A stretch of 64,000 nucleotides of DNA from Melitaea cinxia (lineage: Eukaryota; Arthropoda; Insecta; Lepidoptera; Nymphalidae): contig NC_059421.1 of NCBI RefSeq assembly GCF_905220565.1, forward strand, positions 9,135,501 through 9,199,500, given 5' to 3'. The translations under genes were made by a program, and so were the position numbers. The notes under the pieces are model-generated. The model searched no databases, was not told the origin of the DNA, and saw nothing but the letters and a program-made list of their open reading frames with translations. Shown piece by piece: positions 11,505 through 22,443 of this stretch; position 1 is the first letter of the stretch; the number at the start of each line of letters is the position of its first letter.

Positions 11505-11825
11505 CGCACAGTGGTCGAATTTCGACCATAATTAATTTAAATTATTATTTTGAACATTATTAAGTTTCAGTTGTCAAAGACTTATGTATCTATATGTTCT
11601 ATAATAATAAATAAAAGAGTATATATGCGTGTGTGTGTTTCAAATCCATGGTGGTGTGTGTATTGTTTTTTTATTTATTTAGTGTATTATTTATGAATAA
11701 TTTTAAACAAATATTAGCATTCCATACTCTTCTATATAAACTATAAGTGTGCGAAATTTCATAGTCCTCCGTCCGCGCAATTTACGTAAAAAGGAGTAGA
11801 AAGTTTTTTTTAATATAGGTATAGA
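11505..11825 (+). repeat. GTCGAATTTCGACC repeat
   Basis: gtggtcgaatttcgaccata, then agagtatatatgcgtgtgtg, then taaaaaggagtagaaagt-like end. A reverse copy lies at 58735-59015. Confidence 0.58.
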
Positions 11826-12010
11826 TAAATTATCTGACCCAGCAAACGTAGTTTGCCATATATTTTATTTACCCCGTTAACCCCCCAACTTATTAATTAG
11901 GGATATGAAAAATAGATGTGAGCCGATTCTTAGACCTACCCGATATGCACACAAAATTTCGTAATATCGTAACTAAAATTGTGACACGAGAATTTTATAT
12001 ATAAGATGAT
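11826..12010 (+). repeat. CCCGCAAACG-type repeat with deletion
   Basis: tgacccagcaaacgtagttt to gagaattttatatataagat. The cggaggagtatgg block is missing. Confidence 0.65.
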
Positions 12011-12299
12011 AATAAATTCCCAAGCAATTATTCTGACATCACCCTGTCAGGAATTACAAAGCGATCTTACGATACTTCTTATTGCGTTTAAAAATAAAGC
12101 AATTAGTCTTGCCTGGAACTCGTAACGTTTCAACAGACATTACGGAGTTTTGTTTTAAATTAAATTCGTATAACGATCGTTTGTTTAAACCTTGGTCTAG
12201 TTTCGTTCGTTCAGAAATAGTTTGACTTCTATTCGAGTACAGACGAAAGTTACAGAAGTTTCGTAAGTTATTCTTCACTTGTAACTTTGTAATATTTAA

Positions 12300-12500
12300 T
12301 CGTTCGAGCCTGTTGGCGCAGTTTGTAGTGGCTCTGCTTTCTACTCCGCTGGTTGCGGGTTCAATTATCGTCTGCAACATTTGTATTCATATATGTATTA
12401 TTTTTATGTATGTCAACAAAAACTACTTAGCGGTTACAGTCGGCTGTTACCTATAACACAAACATTAAGTTGCTTACCGTAAGGAACAGACAGAAAGAGT
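12300..12500 (+). repeat. SINE-I, best copy
   Basis: cctgttggcgcagtttgtag (A-box-like), ctggttgcgggttcaattat (B-box-like), then gttacctataacacaaacat and taccgtaaggaacagaca. Confidence 0.65.
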
Positions 12501-13116
12501 ACTTTTATTTTAGAAAATTTGTAACTTAACAATAACTTTTTTGTTAAATTCCACGCGGACGACATTGCGGGCACAGTTAGTGTAATATACACGGGCGAAA
12601 CTGCAAGCGAAAAGCTAGTAACAAAATGATTTATTGTTAAAAAGGTTTTAATGACTTACGAAAAAAAAAATTATTTCAGTTTAACGGTCAACAAACATTT
12701 GAAATTTCATTAAAGAATAATAGATGCTTCTCTTTAAAAGATTTTCGCTTGAGTTTACGACAAAGCGTAATTGGGAACGTTTTACGCCTGCACGAAAATG
12801 AGGGGCAATTCGTCGTTTTGAAAATTATTGCTTTTATATATAAATTCTTGTCTGTCTACCCTCGTATACAGTAATTATGTTTCGTAATATTCCTTGTATG
12901 TATATGAATTTTTTGTATTCGTATTTCTTACATAGTTGAATATAAATGATAATTTATAACATCTTAAATTATCTTTTTTAAATAGAATATTCTAAGAGGA
13001 CTTTTTTGGCTGTGAAACGTTGTGATGATTCAAAGAACACAGTATATAATATCACAAGTATTAAATTTTTGTTACAGATGATTATTTATTGCAAATGGTA
13101 CCTTGAACTTTTAAAC

Positions 13117-13140
13117 AAAAAAAAAAAAAAAAAAAAAAAA
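13117..13140. repeat. Poly-A tract of 24 bases
   Basis: Uninterrupted A run just upstream of a SINE-I copy; may be the tail of an unrecognised retroelement. Confidence 0.9.
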
Positions 13141-13185
13141 CACAATTGCAACATTTAAGCGATTTTTTGTAAGAACGATTTTAAC

Positions 13186-13330
13186 TAACCCGTCGGCGCA
13201 GTTTGTTCTGACTCTGCTTTTGCTCCAGGGGTTGTGAGTTCAATACACGCCGCAAATATGGATGCAACATTTGTATTTACACATATATCAAATAAATATG
13301 AAACTATATCAGTTGCCTAAGAAAAAAAGA
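13186..13330 (+). repeat. SINE-I, 3'-shortened
   Basis: cccgtcggcgcagtttgttc, then ggggttgtgagttcaatac, then atatcagttgcctaagaaa. Confidence 0.6.
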
Positions 13331-13404
13331 GTAACTTACAGAATATATCAACATTTGTAAGAATAACTGTCCTTAAAGGATCTATATAAGTGTGAGTGAC
13401 TTAC

Positions 13405-13558
13405 AGTGAACATTGAGCGTGACTGTTTCGAAGAGAGGTATCTCTGTGGCGCTGTTCGTCGCCTCGCACCTGTACTGTGCCTGATTGTCAGTGACATTCG
13501 TCAGGATCGATATCTCGGCTGACACGGATTTATCCGTGGTTTTCGTTGTTGAATGTAT
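13405..13558 (-). CDS. sns: Nephrin-family receptor exon f: second half of the third Ig domain
   Basis: A 154-bp exon with acceptor TGTCTTCCAG and donor GTAAGT, phase 0 in and phase 1 out. It encodes IHSTTKTTDKSVSAEISILT, then NVTDNQAQYRCEATNSATEI, then PLFETVTLNVH. YRCEATNSA is the Ig F-strand signature with the second cysteine, and NVT is a sequon. The segment DKSVSAEI...NVTDNQAQYRCEA.NSATEIPLF matches fly Sns almost residue for residue as recalled. This is the strongest single piece of evidence for the family assignment. Confidence 0.91.
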
Positions 13559-13644
13559 CTGGAAGACAATGCTTTGTTATTTCTAGTATTATATTAGATT
13601 TTTTTTCATGCTTTTATTTATTTAGTTATTTTTTATTGTATACT

Positions 13645-13920
13645 AGTGACCCGCCCCTTGCTTTGCACGGGTGCAATGCTAATATTAACTACTAAATATG
13701 AAATATAAAAAAATATATTTGAAATGTACGACGTCACATTAGAAACCTCTAAAACTCCCTCTAAAACTCCTGTTTCTCTACTATATTATACATTTATTGT
13801 ACATATAAACCTTTCTCTAGAATCACTCTATTTAGTAAAGAAAACCGCATAAAAATCCGTTGTGTAGTTTTAATGATCTAAGCATACAGACAACGGGAAG
13901 CGACTTTGTTTTATATTATG
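13645..13920 (+). repeat. GCGACCCGCC-type repeat, longer copy
   Basis: ctagtgacccgccccttgct, then aaccgcataaaaatccgttg, then acgggaagcgactttgtttt. Confidence 0.68.
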
Positions 13921-14149
13921 TACTGATATTCAATTATACACATATACAAAGATAAGATGGACATACAATATAAGGGCAAGTGAATAAATAGGGCAGTTAT
14001 ATTTATCAATTAAAAATTCTACTGTCTTGAAATAGATTTTACTTATTAAGAATGCGAATCTTGTATCCGAAAGCTACATAGCTCAAAACGTTAACGCACA
14101 GATCTTAACAAAAAGTTAAAGTTTTAAAATAAAACTTTCGTTTCTCACG

Positions 14150-14280
14150 CTTGACTTGGGGAGTAAGCTGGTGTGTGACGAGAGCGTTACAAAAAGTGTG
14201 ATCTCACGTGGCGAACGGAAGATTAAATTCAGATGGAGCTAAAGAAGTTTTACTTCAGACGTGTTGTGGTACTTTTAATA
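14150..14280 (+). repeat. Repeat with GTGTGACGAGAGCGTTAC core
   Basis: aagctggtgtgtgacgagag, then gatctcacgtggcgaacgga. Shares its core with 50370-50830. Confidence 0.55.
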
Positions 14281-14411
14281 TCTATATTTTGTATTGGATA
14301 ATAATTAATTTGCCGTCTTTTCCAATTAACACAAGTGAAATTGCGGGCCACAGCTAGTGTGAAAATAAATAAGTATAAAACGAATTGTCTCAAGGAGAAA
14401 ATAACACTAAC

Positions 14412-14548
14412 CTTTTTGTCATTCTTAAACCATGTTAACGTTGCCAGTGGATTCCCGCCAGTTGAGATGCAAGATAACTTCTGAACCGTACCAGCTGAGA
14501 GTGTCGTCCCGGGAATGTAGCCTGTGATCATCGGCGCCGAGGGCGGAT
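14412..14548 (-). CDS. sns: Nephrin-family receptor exon e: first half of a third Ig domain
   Basis: A 137-bp exon following a 16-kb intron, with acceptor TTATCGACAG and donor GTTAGT. It enters in phase 1 (T|AT gives Tyr, making the junction VLY-PPSAP) and leaves in phase 0 after KNDKK. The translation is PPSAPMITGYIPGTTLSAGT, then VQKLSCISTGGNPLATLTWF, then KNDKK, with the first cysteine (LSC) and core tryptophan (LTW). The block AGTVQKL.C.S.GGNPLATLTW.KNDK is strongly diagnostic of insect Sns/Hbs. An open frame reading on past the donor is intron read-through. Confidence 0.9.
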
Positions 14549-14818
14549 CTGTCGATAAAATCATAAGTTAGTTTTTGATAAAGAACTTATTTGATCCACG
14601 CCAAATGTACGTGTTCTTCAAGTATTTTTAACGTATTCGTTTACTAAATGTTATAATTAGGAATTATGACGTAATTAATTATAGCTAAGTGCTATCTTGA
14701 TTCAAATGAAATAATCATTTTCTTTACTCAAGAAGGCTTTAAAAGCAGTCTTATTTCGATAATAAACAAAGAATATTGTATGTTTGCAGAGAAGAATCAA
14801 CTAGAAACTTAATAATTA

Positions 14819-15080
14819 ATCTGGAGCAGCCCGACTGGGGAAGTACCTCGTCCTTACATAAGATCACAGCTAAATAATACTGCTTTCAAGCAGCGTTGTG
14901 TTCCTGTGGTGAGTAAGGTGAACAGATCTCCTGCGGGGAATTGAGGGTAGGGTCGGCAACGCGCTCGCGATGCTTCTGGTGTTGCAGACGTCTATAAGCT
15001 ACGGTAATCGCTTACCATCAGGTGTGCCGTACGCTTGTTTGCCGACCTAGTTTCAAAAATAAATAAATAAATAAATAAAT
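14819..15080 (+). repeat. SINE-D: short retroelement ending GCCGACCTAGT plus A-rich tail
   Basis: gagcagcccgactggggaag, then agcgttgtgttcctgtgg, then gcttaccatcaggtgtgccg, then gcttgtttgccgacctagt and an (AAAT)n tail at 15057-15080. No tRNA-like head was recognised. Named SINE-D here for cross-reference. Confidence 0.7.
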
Positions 15081-15733
15081 ACATACTATAGTTATGTTTA
15101 ACATGTATAGTTTTATGGTGTCATTATTGACAGTGACATCTCAATTCGACTACAAATTTGTCAAACAATCAAGATGTCATAAACGCAGTATAGGATTAGA
15201 TTTCACAAACTAAAAACAAAAAAAAAAAAACAGGAAAAATCCAACAATAAAATATAACGACAAAATACAATAAAATATATTATTTCATACAAAGAATCGT
15301 GAATGCAGAATAATATAACGCGAGTAGAAATGAGCCAATCCTTTGTGTTCACAGTGAAACACGTAAAAAAGCGAAACACGATTTAATATGAAACATATCT
15401 TTTATAACTCGCGACTATGATACGATATTTTTTTATTTATAAAATAATCGTATATTATAAAAATATCTTTTTATATTTATTTCTCTATGTAACGATATTG
15501 TATGTTATATGATTAGGACTAGAAATATATATCATTAAGGAATTTTAGTACATTTATGATATTTACGTGATGCGTGCCTCGGAGAGCACGTTTCACTATT
15601 TTTTAATGTGCTTGCTACCAAACAGGTAGTTTCTAAGAAAATGGAATATTGTATATGTATGCTAGTTGCGTCACACGGTTTTATCGATTTACAAGATGAT
15701 AAAATATACAACGCACTCGTCTGTTTCTGAGGA

Positions 15734-15748
15734 AGGCAACCTAATGCC
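15734..15748 (+). repeat. Target-site duplication, left copy
   Basis: AGGCAACCTAATGCC, identical to 15971-15985, flanking the LINE insertion. Confidence 0.88.
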
Positions 15749-15970
15749 CCTTGTTGTGAGCGAGGCCACCCATCGTTGTGCCGGGGCCCGGAGGCTTTGT
15801 CCGGGCCTACCGCCGGGGCGAGGTGGCGAATGCCAGCGCGACCCCATCTCGCCCTACCCAGGCGGACGACTGCTCACACGTGGTGGTTTTTAGTCAGCAG
15901 GAGTCTGACATAACCCTCTGGCGCCACCACGCTGGAGGGTATCCATGAAGGATTTTCCCCACGTAAAAAA
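15749..15970 (+). mobile_element. GC-rich 5'-truncated non-LTR retrotransposon (LINE) 3' end
   Basis: A 222-bp GC-rich block (ccggggcccggaggctttgt, then gtggtggtttttagtcagca, then atccatgaaggattttcccc) ending in an A-run. It is flanked by the exact 15-bp direct repeat AGGCAACCTAATGCC at 15734-15748 and 15971-15985, and the site is empty in the related copy at 27215. This is the signature of target-primed reverse transcription. The tail resembles R1-clade LINE 3' UTRs of Lepidoptera as I recall them; the clade is not proven. An open frame of 75 codons over it is incidental. Confidence 0.83.
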
Positions 15971-15985
15971 AGGCAACCTAATGCC
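15971..15985 (+). repeat. Target-site duplication, right copy
   Basis: AGGCAACCTAATGCC directly after the A-run. The homologous locus at 27215 carries the sequence once. Confidence 0.88.
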
Positions 15986-16050
15986 AGGTAACCTTTGATT
16001 ATGACATTATATTCACACACATTTTTAAAAAATGTACTTATAAATACCGC

Positions 16051-16366
16051 TCTGGTGTAATTGTGCGTGTGCCGACGGTCGCGGGTTCGATTCTCGCTCG
16101 GAGTGGATATTTGTGTTTATACAAATATTTATTTCTGGTCTGGTTGTTAGTTCTTGTGGGATTCCCCACCGTGCCTCGGACATTACGTTAAGCCGTCGGT
16201 CTGGGTTGTTATCATGTACATCTGATAGCAATCGCTACTCATAGTAGGGAATATTATCCGCCAGCCCGCATTGGAGCAGCGTGGTGGAAGCTCTGATCCT
16301 TCTTCTACACGAAGAAAGAGGCTTATGCTCAGCAGTGAGATATTACAGGCTGAAGCGATGTTATTT
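16051..16366 (+). repeat. SINE-B with an alternative tRNA-like head
   Basis: Head ctctggtgtaattgtgcgtg with gtcgcgggttcgattctcgc, then the shared body and tail ending gatattacaggctgaagcga. The head differs from the 2592 and 33734 copies while the body is the same. Confidence 0.72.
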
Positions 16367-16394
16367 ACGAGTATATTATGACGATACATATTTG

Positions 16395-16645
16395 TGTACG
16401 CTCGCAAACGAAAAAAAAAAAAACCCGACTTCAATTACATTGACCAGTATACTTATTTATTTAATAGCAATACAACGTAACTAGACGAAAAAATAGTCAA
16501 GTAAATATTCATTGTTAGGGGTAACTCTAAAAATTCTAATCAGATTTCAATCAAATTAAAATTGTACCAAAAAAGACGTATCACCTTTTGCTTAAAAAAA
16601 GAATCATCGAAATTGATCAAAGCAGTAAAAAGTTATGAGTATATA
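16395..16645. repeat. CCGACTTCAA-family element, right end missing
   Basis: Left end gctcgcaaacg, A-run, then ccgacttcaattacattgac, then the internal unit to agcagtaaaaagttatgag. The right inverted repeat is not present. Confidence 0.6.
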
Positions 16646-17756
16646 TGCAGTAGTATGCAGATCAATGGTCAATTATTATCTTATTACTGATTTTTGCGCA
16701 GATTTGGTGTACCTACACTAGGGCTGTTACGGATATGAGACCTGTGACCTATTTGCCAACGTCCTTGTAGATATACATATATTACATAAAAAATCCAACA
16801 GTTTGTTAAGGAATTTATAGGCTTTAAAACATAATGTTATTGACAAGATGTTATTAAAGCAGATTGCTATTCAAAAACTTCTAATCTGTCGAGTATAATA
16901 TCAATGAAAGTGAAGTCGCGCGGCAAGTCTAGTCGTTTTGATATTAAAGATTAACATACAAATCCGATTTGTAATAAATGTTACGGGATAATTAGTATAA
17001 GTAAATAAACAAACATGGGGTGTATTCAATTAGGCTGAAATAAGGACACCTATACACTAACGACTTATTAAGACACTGATGTCTTAAAGGACGTAATTTT
17101 ACTACTATTAGTAAAATTTTAAATGGATGTTTACTTAATCACGAAAAATTTAACCGGTCTTGATTATGTTCAGCATAGAGGTAGGTTATAGTCTGGAATG
17201 GTATAAGGCTAGTTCAACCTCGAAAATATGTACTGTTCTCTAGGAAATATTTTCACACGAACGGAGATGTACATTAAAAATTATATAATATAATAAATTA
17301 ATAACAGTGATTTCAAATCATGGCGTAGGCTAAGTGTACGGCACTTTTTTACCGTTCAGCTACAAGCACGTTTCACTTTATTTTAATTTTTTTCTTTCCC
17401 ATATTTCTTTACTAAAAATATTCTTTAGAGAAACTTATATGTGTTGTAGAGGAAAAAGAAATTATTTACTATTTTCTTTTCCTTTTAAAAACAATGCTTA
17501 GTGTCGTATCCTCTAAATGCGCGACATTAAAATTTGTTTCCCGAAAACGTTATAATTGGACTAACAAGACGAAATATCATTATTTTCGTGTCTACATATG
17601 TGTTGCGTAGTATCAATTTAATATAATTAATTTCGTAAAATGAAATAATATTTAATATCATATTTCCATTAAATATTAAAGTAATAAATTTTTTTATTAC
17701 GTTGCATTCGGTAATCAAAATAAATACATAACAACCTCTTTAATTGACTTCATTGT

Positions 17757-17910
17757 AGTGCCAAGTAGTATTTACTCCTGTGTCATTATCCAGAAAAACT
17801 GACAATACACAAGTTCAGACACAGACTATGGAAACAATCTATATGGCTTACAGAAATGTTCGTCATAAGCGGGGATCAAATAAGTTGCAGACATTGCTGT
17901 GAACTCTGCG
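17757..17910 (-). repeat. SINE-H, old reverse copy
   Basis: agtatttactcctgtgtcat, then ctatatggcttacagaaatg, then cgtcataagcggggatcaaa. Heavily mutated. Confidence 0.5.
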
Positions 17911-18119
17911 CTGACTTTTCGTGCCATTAGGGGTGAAATGGTCTACATTCAAAAGCTAAGCATTCTTTTTCATTTCTAATAAAAAAAAACCTAGGTACCA
18001 AAAATTGAAAAAAAAAATTCTTAGACCCCTATTCTATATATCTAGTTAAATTTTTAAATCGTTAATAAGACATTTTTTGTTCATCTATACTAAAGTTTTA
18101 ACGCATTTTTTACATACAA

Positions 18120-18320
18120 CTAGGTCGGCAAAAAAGCGTACAGCTAACCTGATGGTAAGCGATTACCGTAGCTTATAGACATCTGCAACACCAGAAGCAT
18201 CTCAAGCGCGTTGCTGCTACGATACTTACTTACTATAGGAACGCAACACTGCTTAAATGAGGAGCTGCTGTGGCTATGATCTTTTGTAAAGTCGAGGTAC
18301 TTCCCCAACCGGTTAAACTA
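18120..18320 (-). repeat. SINE-D, reverse copy
   Basis: actaggtcggcaaaaaagcg to ggtacttccccaaccgg. The middle block is shortened. Confidence 0.68.
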
Positions 18321-18814
18321 CCTTAGTTTTAACATGCGGCCGACATGTCGACGTTAATATAGTATTATACCTAATTTTAATTGTATACGACAAAAATTAA
18401 CTTAAATAGGAATTGATTTTAATTATTTTATATTTCTGGGTATAAGATTAGTGTCGTCTTAGTCGTTCGCCTGTAGATATCCTTAGGACTGTTTCCATTA
18501 TTATAATTACAATAGAAGTGGACTTAACATTCAAATTATGTTTACATAAAACCTTATTTAATCTAATACGGGGAGTGTTTGGTTGTTGTTTTTGATTATT
18601 TATAATGTACGAATTAAATTAAACTCTTACGTCTAAATATTTTATAAGTAAATTAGTTTTGCTTTGTAACGTAAAGATATATTGCGTGTAATGTTTATGG
18701 TGTTAACGTAATCTTTATAAACGTGTGTGTACTTTTTATGAGTTTCATACGAGAATTATATATGACATACATTTGTAAAATTATAACAAATTATAAGTAA
18801 ATCGTATCTTTATT

Positions 18815-18977
18815 AATATTATAAAGCGGAAAAGTTTCTTTGTTTGTTTAAACGTGCTTATCTTAGGAACTAGTGCTTCGAAATGATAATTTCTTTTTGT
18901 CTTGGATAATTCATTTACTGAGGACGGCTATTTTTTTCTCTAATTAAGACGGGTGAATGCGCAGGCCACAGCTAGTT
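18815..18977 (+). repeat. Type-G repeat
   Basis: tattataaagcggaaaagtt, then aggaactagtgcttcgaaat, then gcaggccacagctagtta. Confidence 0.6.
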
Positions 18978-19040
18978 AATAATAAATTTAAGGCCGAAAG
19001 GGTTGAAAGAGCACAAAAGGGTTCGGTATATATATTGGAT

Positions 19041-19372
19041 ATGTGCTGTGTGGCTACGGCACTAAAGAATTTAGCCACCCCCTCTCTTCCCGTGGGTGTC
19101 GTAAGAGGCGACTAAGGGATAACAAGGTTCCACAACCACCTTGGAACTTAAGAAGCCGACCGATGGCGGGATAACCATCCAACTGCTGGCTTTGAAATAC
19201 ACAGGCCGAAGACGGGCAGCAGTGTCTTTGGTGCGACAAAGCCAGTACTGCGGTCACCAACCCGCCTGCCCCGCGTGGTGACTATGGGCAAAACACATGA
19301 GTTCACGTTATTTTTGCCGTAAACTTGTGGAGGCCTATGTCCAGCAGTGGACTGTATAGGCTGTAATGAGAT
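19041..19372 (+). repeat. GATGAT-tail retroelement 3' end
   Basis: gtgctgtgtggctacggcac, then cactgctggctttgaaat-type core, then agcagtggactgtataggct, ending gtaatgagataatgag. Near identical to the copies at 40011 and 49710. Confidence 0.72.
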
Positions 19373-19427
19373 AATGAGATATATATTGTATGTTTAATAT
19401 AAATAAAAATTGAATATATATTAAAAT

Positions 19428-19451
19428 TAATATATATATATATATATATAT
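19428..19451. repeat. (AT)n microsatellite
   Basis: 24 bp of TA repeats between two repeat fragments. Confidence 0.9.
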
Positions 19452-19496
19452 ACATGTAAAACAATACAGTCGAATTGAGGACCTTTGTATATCACA

Positions 19497-19668
19497 CGCT
19501 TACAATACTATAATCATCGCAACGCATTGCCAACAAAACACCCCAATCCCCCAGGAGCTCTGGTCACCTTTCTCAACACCAGGAACACAACACCTCTTGA
19601 AAAAGGTATTATTTAGGTGTGGTCTGCTTTAAGGTTGAGGTATTTTCTCAATCGAACTACTGCAGATG
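19497..19668 (-). repeat. SINE-D, reverse fragment
   Basis: cccaatcccccaggagctct, then aggaacacaacacctcttga, then ttgaggtattttctcaatcg. Confidence 0.6.
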
Positions 19669-20039
19669 TTAAAAAAAGTAATTACAAAAATCGACATATT
19701 CACCCAAAAAGCGTGTGAAGTTCGCCGGGAATTTATTTTAATTTTAATTTAATTTTAAACTCCTAGTCAGAACAAACACACACACACACACCCACACATG
19801 TAATAAGTCGTTCGTTATGTGCAGCTAACGGTTCAGTAATTTCGATGAGGAGCCCTAAAACAAACAATAAGATAGCGCAGACCGCAAACTAAATAGCTGG
19901 CATTTCGCCCAATCAGAGAGTACAGACGACCACAAAAAACCTACACATTTTATAATATTAAAAAAAAATAGTAAAAATTATACAAAAAAAAAAAACTTTA
20001 TAATAGGTTTCTATAAAGTACATTTTAAGTAATAATTGA

Positions 20040-20292
20040 GTTTGTTCTCAAACAAATATCGACTAACAATAAAATGAAAACATTATCAACGTAGCCGAAG
20101 TTACTTACGCATACTCCTCACTTATTTCATTTTATCTCATCTCGCTCAAATTTATATGAGACCGCACGACATGGGCAAGTTTTCGAAGAAAGAGAACAAC
20201 AAAATCGGTAAACCAAAAAATGTTATGAGCTAAAATACATCAAAATTACAGTCGAATTGAGAACCTCCTTCCTTTGAAGTTAGTTAGAAAGT
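20040..20292. repeat. CCGACTTCAA-family element, old copy
   Basis: Recognised by the internal aaaatcggtaaaccaaaaaa segment and the right end cagtcgaattgagaacctcc, then tttgaagttagtta. Confidence 0.5.
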
Positions 20293-20754
20293 GGGGAGGG
20301 GTAAAAATTAGCCTGCTCGATTCGATGTTCGGGGGTTGCTAATAGATGGGGGTTTGAAAAAAAATTAACAGCTGTTAGTACAAATAAAAGCAAGCGAAGC
20401 GGATGCAAGTTTTTATTTAAACGTTTTAATGTTAGAAATGAACAAAAAAAAAAGCCCTAAAAAGTCTTGAAATTAAGGCCAGACACTTCCTTATTAAGCT
20501 GAGGCATTGAAGAGAAAAATCAAAGCAGACAAAATCAAGTGATCTACTAGTTTCGAGAATTTTCTAGAATTTTTAAAACTGTACATCTTAATATCGTTCC
20601 GAGTGTACTGCGTTATATTTTCTAGGATCAAATTGCGACATCTCGTCCACCCATTGTTTATGAACAAATGCGCTAAATTTTCATGGGGAATACGAGTTCT
20701 GGTGGAAAAATATTACATAACATCAGAAATTTTGTATATAAATCTAAAATACCT

Positions 20755-21127
20755 ATAATATTACGAAGTAGAAGAATTTGTTTGTTTGTTTAAACGTTGT
20801 TATCTCTGAAACTACTGGTTCGAATTAAGATTTTTTTTAATAATAAACTTTAATAAACGCATCACACTCAACGGCCCCCAGTAGGATTTTCTCCTGTGTC
20901 GGGGATCCGGAAACATACACAATACACAAATACAAAACCTCGACTAACATCTATATGGTCGATACAAATGTCTGTCGTGAGCGGGAATCGAAGCCGCAAC
21001 CGCCAGCGAAACAGCCAGTAATATTACCGCTGCGCCAACGCGAGGAAGGCTATAAGGCTATATTAAATGCAGTACTACGTTATTTCTTCAAATTAACACG
21101 AGTGACACCGCTTGGCTCAGCTAGTAT
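20755..21127 (+). repeat. Type-G repeat interrupted by a SINE
   Basis: Left part 20755-20838 (tttgtttgtttaaacgttgt, then actactggttcgaattaag) and right part 21041-21127 (cgaggaaggctataaggcta to cttggctcagctagtatt). The SINE between them took about 25 bp of the target with it. Confidence 0.65.
20839..21040 (-). mobile_element. SINE-H: tRNA-headed SINE inserted in a type-G repeat
   Basis: On the minus strand: tRNA-like head (gcgcagcggtaatattac, cgcttcgattcccgctcacg-like), then gtgtatgtttccggatcccc, gacacaggagaaaatcctac and an end near gcgtttattaaagtttatt. Same family as 62066-62280 and 54689-54875. Confidence 0.72.
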
Positions 21128-21211
21128 TTGATGTCGCAGAGTCAGTGGGTAGTGAGTGGTCTAATTATAAGTGTAGTGTTGTTTTATATACTATAGGTAC
21201 TTAAAAACTTA

Positions 21212-21416
21212 ATTTTTAATCGACTTCGAAAATGGCGGAGGTTCTAAATTCAAATGTTTCTTTTTTTTAATCGAAAGGTGGTTCGTGACATGTGGTACCA
21301 TTTAATTTTAATTGAGATATGACAAGTGCTTTTCGAGTATCGTAAGTATAGTGTATCTAATAACGCGTATTTACTTGACAGTTTTTTCGTCTACTTACGT
21401 TGTAATTAAAGTCGGT
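21212..21416. repeat. CCGACTTCAA-family element, reverse orientation
   Basis: Reads as the reverse complement of the family: atcgacttcgaaaatggcgg, then atcgaaaggtggttcgtgac, then gcgtatttacttgacag, ending near taaagtcggt. Confidence 0.6.
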
Positions 21417-21489
21417 ATTCTATGCTGTATTTTGAAATATAAAAAATCTTAAATATACCATGCTTTTAAAAAAATTCGATCGATTTAGT

Positions 21490-21726
21490 CTGTATTCCCA
21501 CGGCTGAAAGTAGGCCTCTTTCTACATGTAGGAGAAGGATCGCAGCTTAATTCACCACGCTGCCACACTGCGGCTTGGCGGATATAATGTCAGGTGTAAA
21601 TGATAACAACCGGGATCGACAGCTTAACGTGAAATAAATATTTGTATAAACGCAAATATCTACTTCGAGCGGGAATTGAACCCGGGACCGCCGGTGTTTA
21701 TGCGCTGCCGACTGGGACACACCATT
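21490..21726 (-). repeat. SINE-B, alternative head, internally deleted
   Basis: Minus-strand copy with B-box-like sequence (reverse complement of gggaattgaacccgggac) and the family tail. The segment around ttaacgtg is joined directly to aaataaatatttgtata. Confidence 0.65.
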
Positions 21727-22266
21727 AATTAAAATTTAAATCAGGTATGAAATATTAATAGTTGTATTCCTTCAAAAGAATAAAAAGCAGAACAAACACG
21801 AAAATAACCGATAATATCGAGTAACAAATAAAATGTGTCACTGAATTACATAAAAAAATCTGAAAGCCTCATAAAACAGTCAATCTAAATAAACTTCAAA
21901 CTTTCAAAGTTTTCAACGCATGAAAAAGCATTCAAATCTCAGGGTTGCCACAGTGATAGTTGAGCAATTAATTCGGCGACCACGTCTCATTAATGTAATG
22001 AGCGGTACGTGCTGGACAGGCAACCCTAGGGTTAAGCCGTGTTCGATTTTTGAAATTTTAATTTATTTTACTGACTTAGATTTTGTTGTGTTCGATTTTT
22101 AAAATTTTAGGTTTTTTTTTCAGTTCAAAGCAGGTTTTGGTAAAATGAGTATGTAGCCTTTTGTTTACTTGCATGCGCTAGGTTTGACATTTAAAATTAG
22201 TATACGGAATTAGATAAATATACAAACGTCAATATTTTAAAATTACTATAATAATTGGTTACAATA

Positions 22267-22443
22267 CTAGCTTTTACCCGCGGCTTCACTCGCAATGAAT
22301 TTTCTTTTTTGAAAAATATCCTCTGTTAATTTTATAACTTCAAAGAATATTGGTACAAAGTTTAATGATAATCGATTAAGTAGTTTTCGCGTGAAAGTGT
22401 AACAAACAATCTTACATTTACATATTTATAATAGTAGTAGGGA
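22267..22443 (+). repeat. ACTAGCTTTTACCCGCGGCTTC repeat
   Basis: tactagcttttacccgcggc, then gttttcgcgtgaaagtgtaa, ending ataatagtagtagggat. A type of lepidopteran interspersed repeat. Confidence 0.6.

Larger units (their letters stand above)
10200..13404 (-). other. 3.2-kb intron between exons g and f
   Basis: Almost entirely covered by repeats listed at 10290-13330. The unassigned part 12500-13110 is AT-rich. Confidence 0.8.
13559..14411 (-). other. 0.85-kb intron between exons f and e
   Basis: Contains two repeat fragments (13645-13920 and 14150-14280). The rest is AT-rich. Confidence 0.8.
15605..16050 (+). repeat. 5' flank of the SINE-B composite, interrupted by a LINE insertion
   Basis: Homologous to 27085-27275 but split by the element at 15749-15970. 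Shared landmarks are tgcttgct, aatggaatatt, gatgataaaatatacaacgc-like sequence and tctgaggaaggcaacctaat. Confidence 0.68.

Noticed and set aside
12054..12380. 108-codon minus-strand open frame
   Set aside because: It overlaps a SINE-I head and AT-rich intron and has no recognisable domain.
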